The notes: generated by a model from the letters alone, not told the origin. A DNA stretch of 64,000 bases from Desulfitibacter sp. BRH_c19 (GCA_001515945.1 LOER01000026.1:248001-312000), one strand, 5' to 3'. Shown: positions 1 to 9,187, numbered from the stretch's first letter. Numbers and translations: made by a program.

Positions 1-1
1 A

Positions 2-682
2 GTAAGTGCTGTAATACTAAGATTTAATACACCAGGGGGTAGTGTGCCAGCTTCACAGGAAATAGCTACAGAAATCAAACGATTAAAGGAAACCGGAAAA
101 CCTATTATAGCATCAATGGGAGATACTTCTGCATCTGCAGGCTATTACTTAGCATCCATTGCTGACGTGATAGTAGCTAATCCTGGAACTATAACTGGAA
201 GCCTTGGTGTTTATATGCAGGTAGCTAATTTTGAAGAATTATATGAAAAATTAGGAATAGAATATTACTACATAAAAAGTGGAGAGTATAAAGATATGGG
301 TGCAAATAATAGAGACATGCGTCCAGAAGAAGAGGAAATTTTACAGGCAATGGTAGATGATATCTACGAGGAATTTGTAGGAACTATTGCAGAGGGTAGA
401 AGCATGTCCCGAGAAAGAGTAAAGGAATTAGCCGATGGTAGGATTTATACAGGTAATCAGGCTAAGGAACTAGGACTTGTTGACCAATTAGGTAACTATT
501 ATGACGCTATTGATGTTGCAGCTGATATGGCTGGTATAACTGGAGAGCCACGAGTTAAGAGTTACTATAAACCAGGCCCTTTAGATTACATATTTAGTAG
601 CCAAAGTTTACTGAATCTCTGGAAAGGTATCTCAACACAATCTGGGAATCCCTTAGTAGTAAATCCAAGTAACTTCAAGTAA
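2..682 (+). CDS. sppA: Signal peptide peptidase SppA, C-terminal part (5' end outside window)
   Basis: The reading frame is open from the left edge (codons from base 2), so the gene begins upstream and only the last 226 residues are seen; the GTG at 44 is internal. SppA is a membrane serine protease that degrades signal peptides left after secretion. The visible part has the family motif around the nucleophile (FNTPGGSV, then SASAGYYLAS with the catalytic Ser) and the general-base Lys in SGEYKDMG about 50 residues later, the Ser/Lys dyad of Gram-positive SppA. It ends in a hydrophobic-poor tail. A Yip1-type membrane protein follows 37 bp downstream, probably in the same operon. Homology is clear; the N-terminal membrane anchor cannot be seen. 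Confidence 0.93.
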   Translation, partial: VSAVILRFNTPGGSVPASQEIATEIKRLKETGKPIIASMGDTSASAGYYLASIADVIVANPGTITGSLGVYMQVANFEELYEKLGIEYYYIKSGEYKDMGANNRDMRPEEEEILQAMVDDIYEEFVGTIAEGRSMSRERVKELADGRIYTGNQAKELGLVDQLGNYYDAIDVAADMAGITGEPRVKSYYKPGPLDYIFSSQSLLNLWKGISTQSGNPLVVNPSNFK

Positions 683-719
683 CTTCAATTAACTTCAGTT
701 AATTTAGGGGGAGAGTAGT

Positions 720-1457
720 TTGACCGAGGAGAAAAGAATTACAGAAGAAACTACAAGTGAGACTAGAAATGAGATTTTAGGGGAAGAAATAGAAAGTGAC
801 CAAGATACTATAGGTAGTGAAGAAGAACTATCTTTAGTAGAGATCTTATATGGAACAGTTACAGCTCCAAATAATACTTTTGCTAAGTTAGCCAAGAGAC
901 CACGAATTGCTTATAGTATTCTTACTGTATTAGCAATCTATCTGTTTACATGGCTCCTTAATTTATCTGACTTAAAAAATGCTCAATTTGGAAATGTAAT
1001 CATGGAAGAGTTTGGGGAGATTTCGACAGAACTATTAAGTAACATCTTTATCTTAATGGGGATTTATGGGTTGATTCTTTTGTTTTTAACTTGGTTTATT
1101 GTTTCAGGAACTTTAAACCTATGGGCATCCCTACTTGGCAGTAAAGGTAATGCAAAAGGCCTATTCGCATGTTTTGGATTTGCAATGCTACCAAGTGTGT
1201 TTTCAGAAGTATTACAAACAATCATTAACTTGTTGAGGTTACCAAATGTCATTAACACGATAATTGTTGTACTATCGTTTATTTGGATACTTTATCTGCA
1301 GATGGTTTCCGTTAGAACGACGCAAGGCTTATCTACAGGCATTTCTTTTTTTATAGCCCTCACTCCCATACTTGTTTTTGGAATACTAATGTTTGTGTCT
1401 GTTTTTCTAATGTTTGCTATGTTTTTCCCAGTTTATCAAAATTTTTTCATAACGTAA
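720..1457 (+). CDS. Yip1-domain membrane protein
   Basis: A 245-residue protein with an acidic, hydrophilic first 45 residues (many Glu, Thr, Ser) followed by about five hydrophobic segments, the layout of bacterial Yip1-domain (PF04893) proteins. The segment VEILYGTVTAPNNTFAKL just before the first helix is the typical Yip1 entry motif. Start is TTG 720 behind a GGGGGAGAG ribosome-binding site. Yip1 proteins have no established bacterial function; a role in membrane or envelope homeostasis is only inferred from the adjacent sppA. No catalytic residues are visible. Confidence 0.75.
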   Translation: MTEEKRITEETTSETRNEILGEEIESDQDTIGSEEELSLVEILYGTVTAPNNTFAKLAKRPRIAYSILTVLAIYLFTWLLNLSDLKNAQFGNVIMEEFGEISTELLSNIFILMGIYGLILLFLTWFIVSGTLNLWASLLGSKGNAKGLFACFGFAMLPSVFSEVLQTIINLLRLPNVINTIIVVLSFIWILYLQMVSVRTTQGLSTGISFFIALTPILVFGILMFVSVFLMFAMFFPVYQNFFIT

Positions 1458-1540
1458 ATTTATAACTTAGAAGGAATTACCTAAACTTAGAAGAAATATA
1501 TCAAAGGAATGGAATGATTGGATAAATGGAGGGAACTTCT

Positions 1541-1921
1541 GTGAATAATAAGAGAAGACCACATGTTCTAATTATAGATGACCAATTAGGTGTTAGGATG
1601 CTTCTTTCGGAAGCTTTCAAAAACGAAGATTTTCTAGTAACAACTGCAGCTAATGGAGAAGAAGCATTGGAACTGCTGAAAACAAGCTATCCTGATATTA
1701 TATTTTTAGATATGAAAATGCCAAAAAGGGATGGAAATTTCGTTTATTATGAGCTAAGGAATTTAGGTTATCAGGGGCCTGTTGTTATTATGACAGGTAT
1801 GGAAAAAAGAGATGTTGATTTAGAGGTGGATTATATATTAAGCAAGCCATTTGACATTGATGAAGCTATAGAGATGCTACATCAACTGCTTAATACTAGA
1901 GAAGAAAAGCGTTTGTCCTAG
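1541..1921 (+). CDS. spo0F: Single-domain response regulator, Spo0F-like
   Basis: A 126-residue stand-alone receiver domain with no output domain. It has the acidic pair (IDDQLG), the phospho-acceptor Asp in FLDMKMP, the Thr of IMTGM and the invariant Lys of LSKPF. I chose GTG 1541 because GGAGGG lies 6-7 bases upstream; an ATG at 1526 sits inside that ribosome-binding site. In Bacillus spo0F lies next to fba, and here fba follows one gene later, so the context supports Spo0F, the phosphorelay intermediate of sporulation. Many Clostridia lack a full phosphorelay, so a chemotaxis-like or other phosphotransfer role remains possible. Confidence 0.8.
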   Translation: MNNKRRPHVLIIDDQLGVRMLLSEAFKNEDFLVTTAANGEEALELLKTSYPDIIFLDMKMPKRDGNFVYYELRNLGYQGPVVIMTGMEKRDVDLEVDYILSKPFDIDEAIEMLHQLLNTREEKRLS

Positions 1922-1977
1922 ACAGAAGGATTTTATACTTTTAGCTAGAATTATTTAAAGGAAAGGAGGGTATATAG

Positions 1978-2631
1978 ATGATCCCTACCAGTACAGTTAT
2001 AGCTATTCGTTGTTATGAATGTGGAAAAATGGAATATATGTCAGTATCCCTGTTTTCCTTTAGCGGTTCTAATAATGTTACGCTAAAGTGTTCCTGTGGT
2101 TATGAAATTGTAAAGATAACTACCAAAAAAAGACGGGATTTCTGGATACAATATATTTGTGCTATGTGTGAAGGAAGGCACTTACTAAAGGTGACCAGGT
2201 CCCAAATGTGGGCTAATGAAATACCTCTTGATTTGTTATGTGATGAAACTGGCATAGAGGTAGGTTATTTAGGCTCCAGGGAAAAGGTCAAAGAAAAGGT
2301 GAAAAATCAAGACCAGTCATTGGCTGAGATGGCAGATAAGCTTGGTTTTACTGAGTTTTTTAATAATTCCTCTGTTATGTATGAGGTTTTGGAGCATGTA
2401 TATGATATTGCCGAAAGAGGTAAACTTTATTGCAATTGTGGCAATCAAGATATTGAGGTGGAGATATACCCGGAATACATTGAACTTAGTTGTGAGAAGT
2501 GTAAAGCAAGTGGAAAGATAATGGCCGATAAAGAAGAAGACATCCAAGTGGTTAAAAAAGCTTGGGAACTAAAGCTAACTAGAAATGGATTTCTGTTTAA
2601 TAAAACAGAAGATTATAACCGTAAATACTAA
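1978..2631 (+). CDS. Cysteine-rich zinc-ribbon protein of unknown function
   Basis: A 217-residue protein with several CxxC or CxC knuckles: CYECG near residue 13, CSCGY near 39, CAMC near 60, CNCG near 153 and CEKC near 170, which would give one or two zinc ribbons at each end separated by a charged helical stretch. There is no signal peptide or membrane segment, so it is probably cytoplasmic. ATG 1978 follows an AAGGAGGG site. It sits between spo0F and fba. I do not recognise a named family; nucleic-acid or protein binding through the ribbons is a guess. Confidence 0.6.
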   Translation: MIPTSTVIAIRCYECGKMEYMSVSLFSFSGSNNVTLKCSCGYEIVKITTKKRRDFWIQYICAMCEGRHLLKVTRSQMWANEIPLDLLCDETGIEVGYLGSREKVKEKVKNQDQSLAEMADKLGFTEFFNNSSVMYEVLEHVYDIAERGKLYCNCGNQDIEVEIYPEYIELSCEKCKASGKIMADKEEDIQVVKKAWELKLTRNGFLFNKTEDYNRKY

Positions 2632-2665
2632 CCTTAGATTGCAGATTACAGAAGCTAGAATTCCT

Positions 2666-2856
2666 TTTTATCCGATGACTATCACCGCTAAGACTCCCAT
2701 CTTCTAGCCTTGCACTAGTATTTCTACGCATTGCTAAAACACAATGCTAGAACTACTGTCGTAAGTGGGAGAGAAGCGGTGCTATGTCCCTGGATAACGG
2801 TTTCTAACCTTCAGATGGAGTAAAAACTCCACCTGAAGTCAAGAATCCTGTTTATA
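2666..2856. repeat. Structured intergenic repeat, family C, copy 1
   Basis: Most of the 291-base gap before fba is one copy of a dispersed element. It opens with TTTTTATCCGATGACTA and closes with AATCCTGTTTAT. Nested inverted repeats are visible: TTATCC/GGATAA, CACCGCT (2683-2689) with AGCGGTG (2775-2781), CTCCCA with TGGGAG, GCATTG with CAATGC, then a separate hairpin TTCAG-A-TGGAG / CTCCA-C-CTGAA near 2810-2836. Related copies are at 20335, 38774 and 57823, with compensatory changes in the stems. Confidence 0.75.
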
Positions 2857-2922
2857 GAATACAGAAGCCTGAATTCTAAGGAAGTCTTCTGCTGTCTGAA
2901 TAAATTATTTGGAGGGGTTAAA

Positions 2923-3777
2923 ATGCCACTAGTTACTGTTAAGGAACTGTTGGATGGAGCCGAGAGGGGTAAATATGCTATAGGTGCTTTTAACTGTAAT
3001 AGCATGGAAATTATTCAAGCAATAGTTCAAGCTGCTGAGGAGGAGAATTCTCCAGTTATTGTGCAGGCTAGCCAGGGTGCAATTAAATACGCAGGTTTAG
3101 AATATATCACAACCCTGACTAAATTAGCAGCTGAGCAGACTAAGGTACCAGTAGCATTACATTTGGATCATGGAACAAGTTTTGAGCAGGTTGTGAGATG
3201 TATAAGACATGGCTTTACTTCTGTAATGATTGATGGCTCAGCTCATCCATTGCCCGAAAATATAGCATTAACTAATAAAGTTATTGAGATAGCTAGAGCT
3301 GTAGGGGTTAGTGTTGAAGCTGAACTTGGCAAAATAGGCGGAACAGAGGATGATATAACAGTTAGTGAAAGGGAGGCTACTTTTACAGATCCAGAGGAAG
3401 CGAGACAATTTGTAGAAGCTACTGGAGTTGATGCTATTGCAATCGCAATAGGTACAGCTCATGGTGTATATAAGGGGGAGCCAAAACTTGACTTTGAAAG
3501 ACTAGAAAAGATTTCCTCATTGATAGATGTACCAATAGTTTTGCATGGATCTTCAGGTGTACCAGATGAGGCAATTAAACGTGCCATTGACCTTGGAGTT
3601 AGAAAGGTTAACATAGATACTAACATAAGAGAAGCTTTTGTGAAAAAGGCCAGACAAATCATGGAAGAAAAACCAAAGGAAATAGATCCAAGAAAAATTT
3701 TGGGTCCAGCGAGGCAAGCAATGAAAGAAGTAATAATGGAAAAAATCCGACTCTTTGGGAGTAGCGGTAAAGCATAG
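2923..3777 (+). CDS. fba: Fructose-1,6-bisphosphate aldolase, class II
   Basis: This 284-residue protein cleaves or forms fructose-1,6-bisphosphate from DHAP and glyceraldehyde-3-phosphate in glycolysis and gluconeogenesis. It is the zinc-dependent class II type: HLDHG (catalytic Asp and zinc His), EAELG (zinc Glu region), GTAHG, the HGSSG phosphate loop and the NIDTNIR segment are all present. Length matches the 280-290 residues of Gram-positive Fba. ATG 2923 follows GGAGGGG. A terminator lies 15 bases downstream, so it can be a single-gene unit although it is syntenic with the transaldolase and glpX. Confidence 0.97.
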   Translation: MPLVTVKELLDGAERGKYAIGAFNCNSMEIIQAIVQAAEEENSPVIVQASQGAIKYAGLEYITTLTKLAAEQTKVPVALHLDHGTSFEQVVRCIRHGFTSVMIDGSAHPLPENIALTNKVIEIARAVGVSVEAELGKIGGTEDDITVSEREATFTDPEEARQFVEATGVDAIAIAIGTAHGVYKGEPKLDFERLEKISSLIDVPIVLHGSSGVPDEAIKRAIDLGVRKVNIDTNIREAFVKKARQIMEEKPKEIDPRKILGPARQAMKEVIMEKIRLFGSSGKA

Positions 3778-3789
3778 ATACTATAGGAA

Positions 3790-3823
3790 TGCCCCCTTGA
3801 AAAAAAGGGGTATTTTTTTAAGT
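3790..3823 (+). terminator. Rho-independent terminator after fba
   Basis: A CCCCTT/AAGGGG stem with an A-rich loop is followed by an uninterrupted run of seven T residues, 12 bases past the fba stop codon. Confidence 0.85.
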
Positions 3824-3838
3824 ATGATTTTTTGCAAA

Positions 3839-3871
3839 CTAGTGAACTCGTTCAGCCAAAGCTGAATAAAA
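3839..3871. repeat. Intergenic repeat, family E, short copy 1
   Basis: The stretch GTGAACTCGTTCAGCCAAAG followed by CTGAA matches the first third of the copies at 9072 and 44800. It contains the hairpin TTCAG-ccaaag-CTGAA. The second hairpin of the longer copies is missing here. Confidence 0.6.
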
Positions 3872-3909
3872 ATAAAAAGAGTCATATTTAAAGTATTGGA
3901 GGGATGTAC

Positions 3910-4554
3910 ATGAAAATATTTATTGATACAGCTAACATTGAAGAAATTAAAGAAGCAAATGATTTAGGAGTGATTAGTGGTGTTACCACAAATCCTTCAT
4001 TAATTGCCAAGGAAGGTAGGAATTTTGAAGAAGTTGTCAATGAAATATGCCAGATAGTAGATGGCCCTATAAGTGCTGAAGTTATAAGTATGCAGGCAGA
4101 TGGAATGATACAAGAAGCTAGGAAATTGGTAAAAATACATACTAATATAGTAATCAAGATACCCATGTGTGCTGAGGGCCTAAAGGCTGTAAAAGTAATA
4201 AGTAATGAAGGTATAAAAACAAATGTCACTCTCATTTTTAGTGCAAATCAAGCATTGCTTGCTGCTAGAGCAGGAGCTACCTATGTAAGTCCTTTCGTGG
4301 GCAGATTAGATGATATCAGCCATAATGGGATGGAAATAATATCAGAAATAGCCCGGATCTTTGCACAACATGGTCTTAGCACAGAAATTATTGCAGCAAG
4401 CATACGTAATCCAATTCATGCAAAGGATGCAGCCCTTTTAGGAGCAGATATTGCAACGATTCCCTACAAAATAATATTGCAGATGATTAAGCATCCTTTA
4501 ACAGATATAGGTATTAAAAAATTCCTTGACGATTGGAGTAAAATGGATAGATAA
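3910..4554 (+). CDS. fsa: Transaldolase-like fructose-6-phosphate aldolase
   Basis: A 214-residue single-domain member of the short transaldolase family (TalC/FSA, B. subtilis YwjH). It opens with the signature [13 protein letters not shown], has TTNPSL, the Schiff-base lysine in VIKIPM, and the NVTLIF and [11 protein letters not shown] motifs. Such enzymes act as transaldolases or as fructose-6-phosphate aldolases; sequence alone does not separate the two. ATG 3910 is preferred over ATG 3904 because GGAGGG ends at 3903, giving a spacing of six bases. It lies between fba and glpX as in Bacillus. Confidence 0.9.
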   Translation: MKIFIDTANIEEIKEANDLGVISGVTTNPSLIAKEGRNFEEVVNEICQIVDGPISAEVISMQADGMIQEARKLVKIHTNIVIKIPMCAEGLKAVKVISNEGIKTNVTLIFSANQALLAARAGATYVSPFVGRLDDISHNGMEIISEIARIFAQHGLSTEIIAASIRNPIHAKDAALLGADIATIPYKIILQMIKHPLTDIGIKKFLDDWSKMDR

Positions 4555-4636
4555 AATTAAACGTACTAAAAGCAGGAAACAAAGCTTCATATGTCAAAGT
4601 AACTTCCATAGCTAACATGATTGGGAGCGATGCAGT

Positions 4637-5956
4637 TTGTATCATATCTTTGGATATATGTTTCTTAGTATTGTTTTTATTTTAATATTAATATGGTTTT
4701 CATTTAAATACAAAAGTTCTGAAAAGAAACTTCAAAATAAAAACCAAGAGTTGGTAAATGAACTGAGCAGATGTTCAAAAACTAGAAGTGAGGAATTACA
4801 GTTAGCACATAGGGTCAAGGAAAGAAATTTAGCCATCAATCATAATCTTCACGGAGTAAAAGTTTCCATAAAATTCGTTTCTGATTCTGAGATTGGGGGG
4901 GACTTCTTTGCTTTAGTCCCTATAGAAAAAAACCCCGATAGGTGTAGAAGATGTATTGAACCCTGTGGTGGCTCCCTGTGTCATTTGGCAAAAAATGAAG
5001 GTGGATTTATTATAGGAGATATGAACCTAACGGGTCTTCCAGCAACATTGATGATTACTCAGGTCTTAGGAGCCGTTGAACAGGCTGCAGGTACAGTTAT
5101 ATCTCCCAGTAAAATATTAAAGCGTGTGAATAGTTTTATTAGCGAAAACCAAAAACATCAAGAAGATTTTTGTACTACAGCTTTTTATGGTTATATAGAT
5201 CAAAGAAAAGGGGTCCTTAAGTATGCTCATGGGGGTCATGAACCTCCAATATATTATAATAAGCTTAATAAGAGAATAAGCCTGTTGGAAGCTGATGGTC
5301 TTGTTCTAGGGACCAACCAAAATGCTCAATTTGAGGAGAAGGAAGTCTATCTAACAAAGGGAGATAAAATAGTTATGTATACTCCATTGTTTAACACAAA
5401 GGAATCTGCCAGTTTGTTGGATATTGTTTCTAAATACTGTGAAAGTGATATAGATGTTTTACTAGATGGCGTGGAAAAAGAGATCAATAATCTTAATAAG
5501 AAGGACAATGATCTTCAAGAAGACTTTATTCTTGTTGGTCTTGAAATACTAAATACTCCTTATGGTAAGTATACTGTGCCTGCTCATCTTTCTATGATTG
5601 GTAAGATTACAGAAGAAGTTGTTTTTATTGCACAGCAACAGGGCATGAGAAATAAGGGGGCTACAGCTTTAAGGGTTTCACTAAGTGAAATCTTGTCAAA
5701 TGCAATTTTACATGGTTCAAATAAGGATCCAAATAAAACAATTGATGTAGAAGTCTGGTTAGAGGATAGAAACATCAAGGTAACGGTAACGGATTCTGGA
5801 AAAGGCTTTGATTACAAAAAGCTGTATTTTGATAAAATTCCAGATGACTTATTTGTCGAAGAAGGAAGAGGTTTGTTCCTAATTAAGAGCTACGTGGATG
5901 ATATGTATTTTGGTGAAAAAGGTAATAGTATCACAATAACAAAATCCATAGATTAA
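4637..5956 (+). CDS. Membrane-anchored SpoIIE/RsbU-type phosphatase fused to an RsbW-like kinase domain
   Basis: A 439-residue signalling protein: one N-terminal membrane helix (about 4-24), a short coiled coil, a PP2C-type SpoIIE domain (about 72-300; metal-binding SEIGGDFF and GDMNLTGLPATL, GGHEPP), and a C-terminal GHKL ATPase domain (about 320-437; N box LSEILSNAILHGS, DSGKGFD, GRGLFLI). It therefore carries both the activity that removes and the activity that adds phosphate on an anti-anti-sigma factor. The STAS protein 194 bp downstream is the obvious partner. Four cysteines at 103, 106, 110 and 115 (CX2CX3CX4C) sit in an insert between the two PP2C metal motifs. TTG 4637 follows GGGAGCGA. 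Its target sigma factor or process is unknown. Confidence 0.85.
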   Translation: MYHIFGYMFLSIVFILILIWFSFKYKSSEKKLQNKNQELVNELSRCSKTRSEELQLAHRVKERNLAINHNLHGVKVSIKFVSDSEIGGDFFALVPIEKNPDRCRRCIEPCGGSLCHLAKNEGGFIIGDMNLTGLPATLMITQVLGAVEQAAGTVISPSKILKRVNSFISENQKHQEDFCTTAFYGYIDQRKGVLKYAHGGHEPPIYYNKLNKRISLLEADGLVLGTNQNAQFEEKEVYLTKGDKIVMYTPLFNTKESASLLDIVSKYCESDIDVLLDGVEKEINNLNKKDNDLQEDFILVGLEILNTPYGKYTVPAHLSMIGKITEEVVFIAQQQGMRNKGATALRVSLSEILSNAILHGSNKDPNKTIDVEVWLEDRNIKVTVTDSGKGFDYKKLYFDKIPDDLFVEEGRGLFLIKSYVDDMYFGEKGNSITITKSID

Positions 5957-5971
5957 AGAGAAACTATGTAA

Positions 5972-6122
5972 AGCTTCCACCGGCGCTGTTAAAAGGGTTG
6001 GCGCCCCACAGGGCTGGTATTTTGTCGTCTAAAACACAGCGTCCTGCTGCATAGCCGATATTAGAACGTCCTGTTCGGCATATGCATTGCAAAGAACACA
6101 ATGCTAGAACTACTGTCGCAAG
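5972..6122. repeat. Hairpin-rich repeat with GTCCT loops, family C module (copy 2)
   Basis: The spacer between the phosphatase and the STAS gene holds a chain of small hairpins. CAGC-GTCCT-GCTG (6037-6049) and GAAC-GTCCT-GTTC (6064-6076) share the pentaloop GTCCT but have different stems. GGCGC/GCGCC (5982-6004) lies upstream. The final 45 bases (GCATTG...CAATGC followed by TAGAACTACTG) are nearly identical to the centre of copies C1 and C5. Confidence 0.65.
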
Positions 6123-6149
6123 CTAAGTTTTCTTTAAAGGGGGGGGAGC

Positions 6150-6494
6150 ATGGAGGTTAGAGTGGAGCAGATAAAGGGAGTAGAAATTGCAACGGTATCA
6201 GGAAAAATTGATGCCTACCAGTCTATTAAATTGAAAGACAGCTTAAATGAAATCATTGACAAAGGAGCAAAAAAAGTCATAGTCAATCTTCATGAAGTGA
6301 ATTTTTTGGATAGTAGTACATTAGGTGTTCTTATTGCTTCGTTGAAAAAAATTAAAAAAAGAGATGGAGTGATTTGCGTAACCAAGCTACAACCTAATGT
6401 AGAAGAGATTTTCAAACTAACCCGACTGGATAAAATATTTGAGATATTTCCTGATAATGATGAGGCTATTGATTTTCTTAATTTAACTGTTTAA
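6150..6494 (+). CDS. STAS-domain anti-sigma factor antagonist
   Basis: A 114-residue SpoIIAA/RsbV-like protein. The phosphorylatable serine lies in FLDSSTLGVLIASL, the normal family motif, and the domain has standard length. ATG 6150 follows a strong AAAGGGGGGGGAG site. It is expected to be phosphorylated by the GHKL domain and dephosphorylated by the SpoIIE domain of the protein encoded just upstream, forming a compact partner-switching module. No cognate anti-sigma/sigma pair is visible in this window, so the output may not be a sigma factor at all. Confidence 0.9.
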   Translation: MEVRVEQIKGVEIATVSGKIDAYQSIKLKDSLNEIIDKGAKKVIVNLHEVNFLDSSTLGVLIASLKKIKKRDGVICVTKLQPNVEEIFKLTRLDKIFEIFPDNDEAIDFLNLTV

Positions 6495-6554
6495 ACTATA
6501 TAAGTCATGCATATACTTTACAAAAGGTTAGAAAATTTTAAGGAGTTGAGTGTT

Positions 6555-7523
6555 TTGGAAAGAGAATTGGCTTTGGAGTTTGCCCGTGTTACTGAGGCAG
6601 CAGCTTTGGCTTCAGCTCGGTGGATGGGGAGAGGAGATAAGATGGCTGCAGATGACGCAGCTGTTAGGGCCATGAGGGCAGTCTTTGATACTGTGAATAT
6701 TGATGGTACAGTAGTTATTGGTGAAGGAGAAATGGATGAAGCTCCAATGCTATATATAGGTGAAAAGCTTGGGACAGGAAAACTTCCTTGTGTGGATGTT
6801 GCAGTAGACCCATTAGAAGGCACTACAATTGTATCTAAGGGTCTAACTGGCGCAATAGCAGTTCTAGCTGTAGCTCCTAAAGGATGTTTTTTACACGCCC
6901 CTGACATGTATATGGATAAAATTGCAGTAGGTCCCCTAGCAAAGGGTAAAGTTAGTCTAGATGCACCTGTGGAGGAGAATTTACTAGCAGTATCTAAAGC
7001 TTTAAATAGGAGCGTTGAAGAGCTTACTATTGTTATTCTTGATAGAGAAAGGCATAAAAAACTAATTGATGATGTTAGAAAAGCGGGAGCTAGAATAAGA
7101 TTAATAACAGATGGAGATGTATCACCTGCCGTAGCTACAGCCTTTGAGGATTCTGGTGTTGATATGATGATGGGTATTGGAGGAGCACCTGAGGGAGTAT
7201 TAGCAGCAGCTGCTTTAGCTTGTCTAGGAGGAGATATGCAAGCAAGACTGGTACCTGAAAATAAAAAAGAAATAGAAAGAATTCACCAAATGGGAATAGC
7301 GGACGAAACTAAACTGTTAAAGCTTGAAGATTTAGTAAAGGGTGATGTGATTTTTGCAGCTACAGGTATTACAGATAGTAGTTCGCTTAGAGGTGTGAGG
7401 TATAACGCTCGAGGAGCATCTACTCACACACTTGTAATGCGTTCTCGCACAGGAACAGTTAGATTTATAGAGGCATGGCATAGATTTGATAAAAAGCCAT
7501 TGATGGATAAAATCCGAGGCTAA
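6555..7523 (+). CDS. glpX: Fructose-1,6-bisphosphatase class II
   Basis: GlpX hydrolyses fructose-1,6-bisphosphate to fructose-6-phosphate in gluconeogenesis. The 322-residue product begins [17 protein letters not shown], the canonical GlpX N terminus, if TTG 6555 is used; this start has AAGGAG nine bases upstream, whereas the in-frame ATG 6507 has no ribosome-binding site and adds 16 unmatched residues. Metal and substrate motifs visible are [12 protein letters not shown] and VDPLEGTT, then the GIGGAPEGV loop. It completes the fba-fsa-glpX gluconeogenic group and leads into rho, the Bacillus order. Confidence 0.95.
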   Translation: MERELALEFARVTEAAALASARWMGRGDKMAADDAAVRAMRAVFDTVNIDGTVVIGEGEMDEAPMLYIGEKLGTGKLPCVDVAVDPLEGTTIVSKGLTGAIAVLAVAPKGCFLHAPDMYMDKIAVGPLAKGKVSLDAPVEENLLAVSKALNRSVEELTIVILDRERHKKLIDDVRKAGARIRLITDGDVSPAVATAFEDSGVDMMMGIGGAPEGVLAAAALACLGGDMQARLVPENKKEIERIHQMGIADETKLLKLEDLVKGDVIFAATGITDSSSLRGVRYNARGASTHTLVMRSRTGTVRFIEAWHRFDKKPLMDKIRG

Positions 7524-7537
7524 GTTAATGGAAAACT

Positions 7538-7606
7538 AGAATTCAGAATACAGGAGACAAAAGATATATTCTGCATTCCATAGCAGTTGGCTCCTGTATT
7601 CTTACA
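7538..7606. repeat. Inverted repeat after glpX (heptamer-type element)
   Basis: AGAATACAGGAG and its exact complement CTCCTGTATTCT form a 12-base-pair stem about 15 bases after the glpX stop. The sequence resembles the TTCTGTC/GACAGAA heptamer arrays elsewhere in the window. There is no T tract, so it is a weak terminator candidate at best. Further on, CTTCTTAAT/ATTAAGAAG (near 7672-7692) is a second AT-rich hairpin in the 299-base gap before rho. Confidence 0.5.
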
Positions 7607-7822
7607 TAACTGGGGAAGAATAGATCAAATTGACTAGAATATACTTCCAGTGCTATACTATTATTAGTAAAATCTTCTTAATGATTAAGAAGGTTTGTAA
7701 GTCCTCTTACTTACCCGCCAAATAATTACCCAATTAATTTTTCTTTGGTTTCCTTAATTCTAATTAAACATTAAGAATTATATTATTAAGAAAAGAATAC
7801 ATACTTGATCGGAGGTTTATAA

Positions 7823-9076
7823 GTGAATATAGCTGAGTTAGAAAACAAGACCATGGCAGAGTTGTATGCTATGGCAAGGCAAATCCAGCTTACTGGCTAT
7901 TCAAAGTTGCGTAAAAAAGAGTTAATATTTGAGATCCTAAAGGCTAAAGTCGAAAAGGATGGTCAACTTTTTGCCCAAGGTATTTTAGATATTCTACCTG
8001 ATGGATATGGTTTTTTAAGACCTTTTTCTTACTTGCCAAGCAAGGATGACATTTACGTATCCACATCTCAAATACGCAGATTTGATATGAGAACCGGTGA
8101 TAGAGTGGCAGGTCTAGTTAGGCCCCCAAAGGATGGAGAAAGGTATTTTGCTCTTTTGAGAGTTGAATCCATTAATAGTTTAGACCCTGAATTATCCCCA
8201 AAAAGGCTCCACTTCGATGCATTAACTCCCGTTTACCCTATGGAAAGACTAACATTGGAAAGTAATTTACAAGATATATCTTCAAGGATTATTGATTTAA
8301 TATCACCTGTTGGTAAAGGACAAAGAGGGTTAATTGTTGCCCCTCCAAAAGCAGGTAAAACAGTACTTCTTAAAAAAATCGCCAATTCCATCTATGCAAA
8401 TTACCCAGATTTGGAGTTAATGGTCCTATTGATAGACGAAAGGCCTGAAGAAGTAACTGATATAGAAAGATCTGTACATGGTGATGTAATCGCATCTACC
8501 TTTGACGAACCCCCTGAAAGCCATGTTAAAGCAGCTGATATGGTTTTGGAAAGAGCCAAACGACTTGTGGAGCATGGTAAAGACGTTATCATTTTAATGG
8601 ACAGCCTTACAAGGCTTGCACGAGCACAGAATTTGGTTGTACCTCCAAGCGGCAGAACTTTGTCGGGAGGTGTAGATCCATCTTCTCTTCATAAACCTAA
8701 GAGATTTTTTGGTGCTGCAAGAAAGATAGAAGAAGGGGGCAGTCTGACAATATTAGCCACGGCTTTAATTGAAACAGGCAGTAGGATGGATGAAGTAATT
8801 TTCGAGGAGTTCAAAGGGACAGGTAATATGGAACTAATTCTAGACAGAAAATTGTCTGATAGAAGGCTATTCCCTAGCATTGATGTTAAGCGTTCAGGCA
8901 CAAGAAGGGAAGAACTGCTGCTTTCAAAAGAAGAATTAGAGCTTATCTGGAATTTCCGAAAGGTTACTAATAATATGGGTACAGTTGAAGTAACTGAAAT
9001 GCTAGTAGAAGCTCTTAAAAAGACTAAAACCAATGCAGATTTAGTAAGGGCCCTACCCCAGCTATTTCCAAAGTGA
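7823..9076 (+). CDS. rho: Transcription termination factor Rho
   Basis: A 417-residue hexameric RNA helicase. The N-terminal helical Rho_N domain, the cold-shock-like RNA-binding domain ([18 protein letters not shown]), Walker A ([13 protein letters not shown], about 173-185), Walker B ([15 protein letters not shown]) and the R loop region ([10 protein letters not shown]) are present, with no large insert. GTG 7823 follows GGAGG. It is syntenic with glpX and, after an inserted accessory block of about 11 kb, with rpmE. Confidence 0.97.
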   Translation: MNIAELENKTMAELYAMARQIQLTGYSKLRKKELIFEILKAKVEKDGQLFAQGILDILPDGYGFLRPFSYLPSKDDIYVSTSQIRRFDMRTGDRVAGLVRPPKDGERYFALLRVESINSLDPELSPKRLHFDALTPVYPMERLTLESNLQDISSRIIDLISPVGKGQRGLIVAPPKAGKTVLLKKIANSIYANYPDLELMVLLIDERPEEVTDIERSVHGDVIASTFDEPPESHVKAADMVLERAKRLVEHGKDVIILMDSLTRLARAQNLVVPPSGRTLSGGVDPSSLHKPKRFFGAARKIEEGGSLTILATALIETGSRMDEVIFEEFKGTGNMELILDRKLSDRRLFPSIDVKRSGTRREELLLSKEELELIWNFRKVTNNMGTVEVTEMLVEALKKTKTNADLVRALPQLFPK

Positions 9077-9146
9077 ACTCGTTCAGTCAAAGCTGAACAC
9101 TGAACATCGGGGAATCAGATGGAGACTCTGCTCCACCTGATTTAGT
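9072..9146. repeat. Intergenic repeat, family E, copy 2
   Basis: This copy begins at the rho stop codon. It has the hairpin GTTCAG/CTGAAC and then AATCAG-A-TGGAG / CTCCA-C-CTGATT around ACTCTGCT. The conserved A opposite C within the second stem is shared with family C. Copy 3 at 44800 is nearly identical over 60 bases. Confidence 0.7.
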
Positions 9147-9151
9147 CATAT

Positions 9152-9187
9152 GGGGGACATTCCTGGTTCTACTCACAGGTGTGTCCC
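9152..9187. repeat. GGGGACA-type palindrome, family F, copy 1
   Basis: GGGACATTCCT pairs with AGGTGTGTCCC around a short loop. It abuts the family E copy. A second member with a longer loop is at 11887. The GGGGAC edge recalls the REP sequences near the two RAYT genes, but the rest differs. Confidence 0.55.

Noticed and set aside
2671-2700. Possible hammerhead ribozyme core in family C (CCGATGA with GAAAC further on)
   Set aside because: The invariant CUGANGA box is not met (CCGATGA), other copies vary at these bases, and no cleavable stem III arrangement is evident.
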